Positions 63,397-64,000 of a stretch of DNA of 64,000 bases are shown one piece after another. The stretch spans positions 110,661-174,660 of the forward strand of contig JBEPUW010000003.1 in the NCBI GenBank assembly GCA_041691315.1, in the 5' to 3' direction. How positions within the stretch are numbered: the stretch's first letter is position 1; each line of letters begins with the position of its first letter. A program made the position numbers and the translations under genes. The notes under the pieces are model-generated. The model searched no databases. It was not told the origin of the DNA and worked only from the letters and a program-made list of their open reading frames with translations. This DNA comes from Poindextera sp041691315. Lineage in GTDB: Bacteria; Pseudomonadota; Alphaproteobacteria; Caulobacterales; Caulobacteraceae.

Positions 63397-63437
63397 CCGC
63401 CCCGATGGCCCCGCTTGGATGTGGGCCATCGGGACGG
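63397..63437 (-). promoter_or_regulatory. Stem-loop between dnaK and dnaJ
   Basis: Bases 63397-63411 and 63423-63437 are reverse complements at 14 of 15 positions, with an 11-base loop. On the minus strand it begins 57 bases after the dnaK stop and ends 36 bases before the dnaJ ATG. No T tract follows it. It may reduce read-through or set a processing boundary, giving less DnaJ than DnaK. The rest of the 134-base gap shows nothing else. Confidence 0.55.
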
Positions 63438-63494
63438 ACTTCGCAATGAGCGCTTCTTGGTCAACGGACAAGACGCGCCCCCCGCGATCGATCG

Positions 63495-64000
<506 letters not shown>

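Overview
This window is a high-GC, gene-dense piece of an alphaproteobacterial chromosome, most probably from the Caulobacterales (Caulobacter/Phenylobacterium-like). The evidence is the gene orders mutS-glnD-murJ-trpS, nfuA-tsaB-rimI-fur-miaB-phoH-ybeY-corC-lnt-XRE and fabA-fabB-fabI, together with many GTG/TTG starts, stop/start overlaps (ATGA, GTGA, TGATG) and starts without a Shine-Dalgarno (SD) sequence. The genus call is an inference from memory of synteny, not a search. I see no transposase, integrase, phage gene, CRISPR array, tRNA or rRNA. No gap between genes exceeds about 265 bases.

Layout. 1-13 kb: the end of an exported aspartic protease, a short-chain dehydrogenase, purH, then a mixed-strand catabolic block (nitronate monooxygenase, acyl-CoA ligase, GH2 beta-galactosidase overlapping an acyl-CoA dehydrogenase), followed by a heparinase-like protein and rpe. 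13-17 kb: a compact minus-strand histidine operon in the order (PfkB kinase)-hisB-hisH-hisA-hisF-hisE. 17-26 kb: nth, divergent from mutS-glnD-murJ-trpS. 26-36 kb: a copper chaperone, nfuA, a lipoprotein, tsaB, rimI, fur, miaB, phoH, ybeY, corC, lnt, an XRE regulator and trmB, mostly overlapping. 36-38 kb: a minus-strand SRPBCC protein, murI and a DUF4345 protein. 38-43.5 kb: ffh-rpsP-rimM, tesB on the other strand, then trmD-rplS. 43.6-47 kb: an acyl-CoA dehydrogenase, and a LysR regulator divergent from a nucleotide-sugar-epimerase-like protein. 47-51.4 kb: leuC-VOC-leuD-ABM-leuB. 51.4-54.6 kb: fabA-fabB-fabI and an SH3-like exported protein. 54.7-60.6 kb: a hydroxyacid dehydrogenase, a membrane glycosyltransferase, a TetR regulator, a MoeB/ThiF-type enzyme and hslVU. 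60.6-64 kb: small proteins, a GNAT, dnaJ and the 3' end of dnaK.

Most genes are core functions: purine, histidine and leucine synthesis, unsaturated fatty acid synthesis, translation and ribosome maturation, SRP targeting, envelope synthesis, Fe-S and metal homeostasis, and protein quality control. I did not find a convincing new multi-gene defence or mobile system. The least ordinary observations are RNA-level and architectural. GC-rich hairpins lie directly in front of ffh, rimM and leuC; the rimM one includes the only SD-like sequence of that gene. S16 carries an acidic tail of about 110 residues. Two non-leucine enzymes are translationally coupled inside the leu cluster. Families of interspersed palindromic repeats occur, including a 36-base copy pair 17 kb apart with one mismatch. 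A metabolic block lies between purH and the heparinase gene, and metK seems to be missing from a locus where it is usually found.
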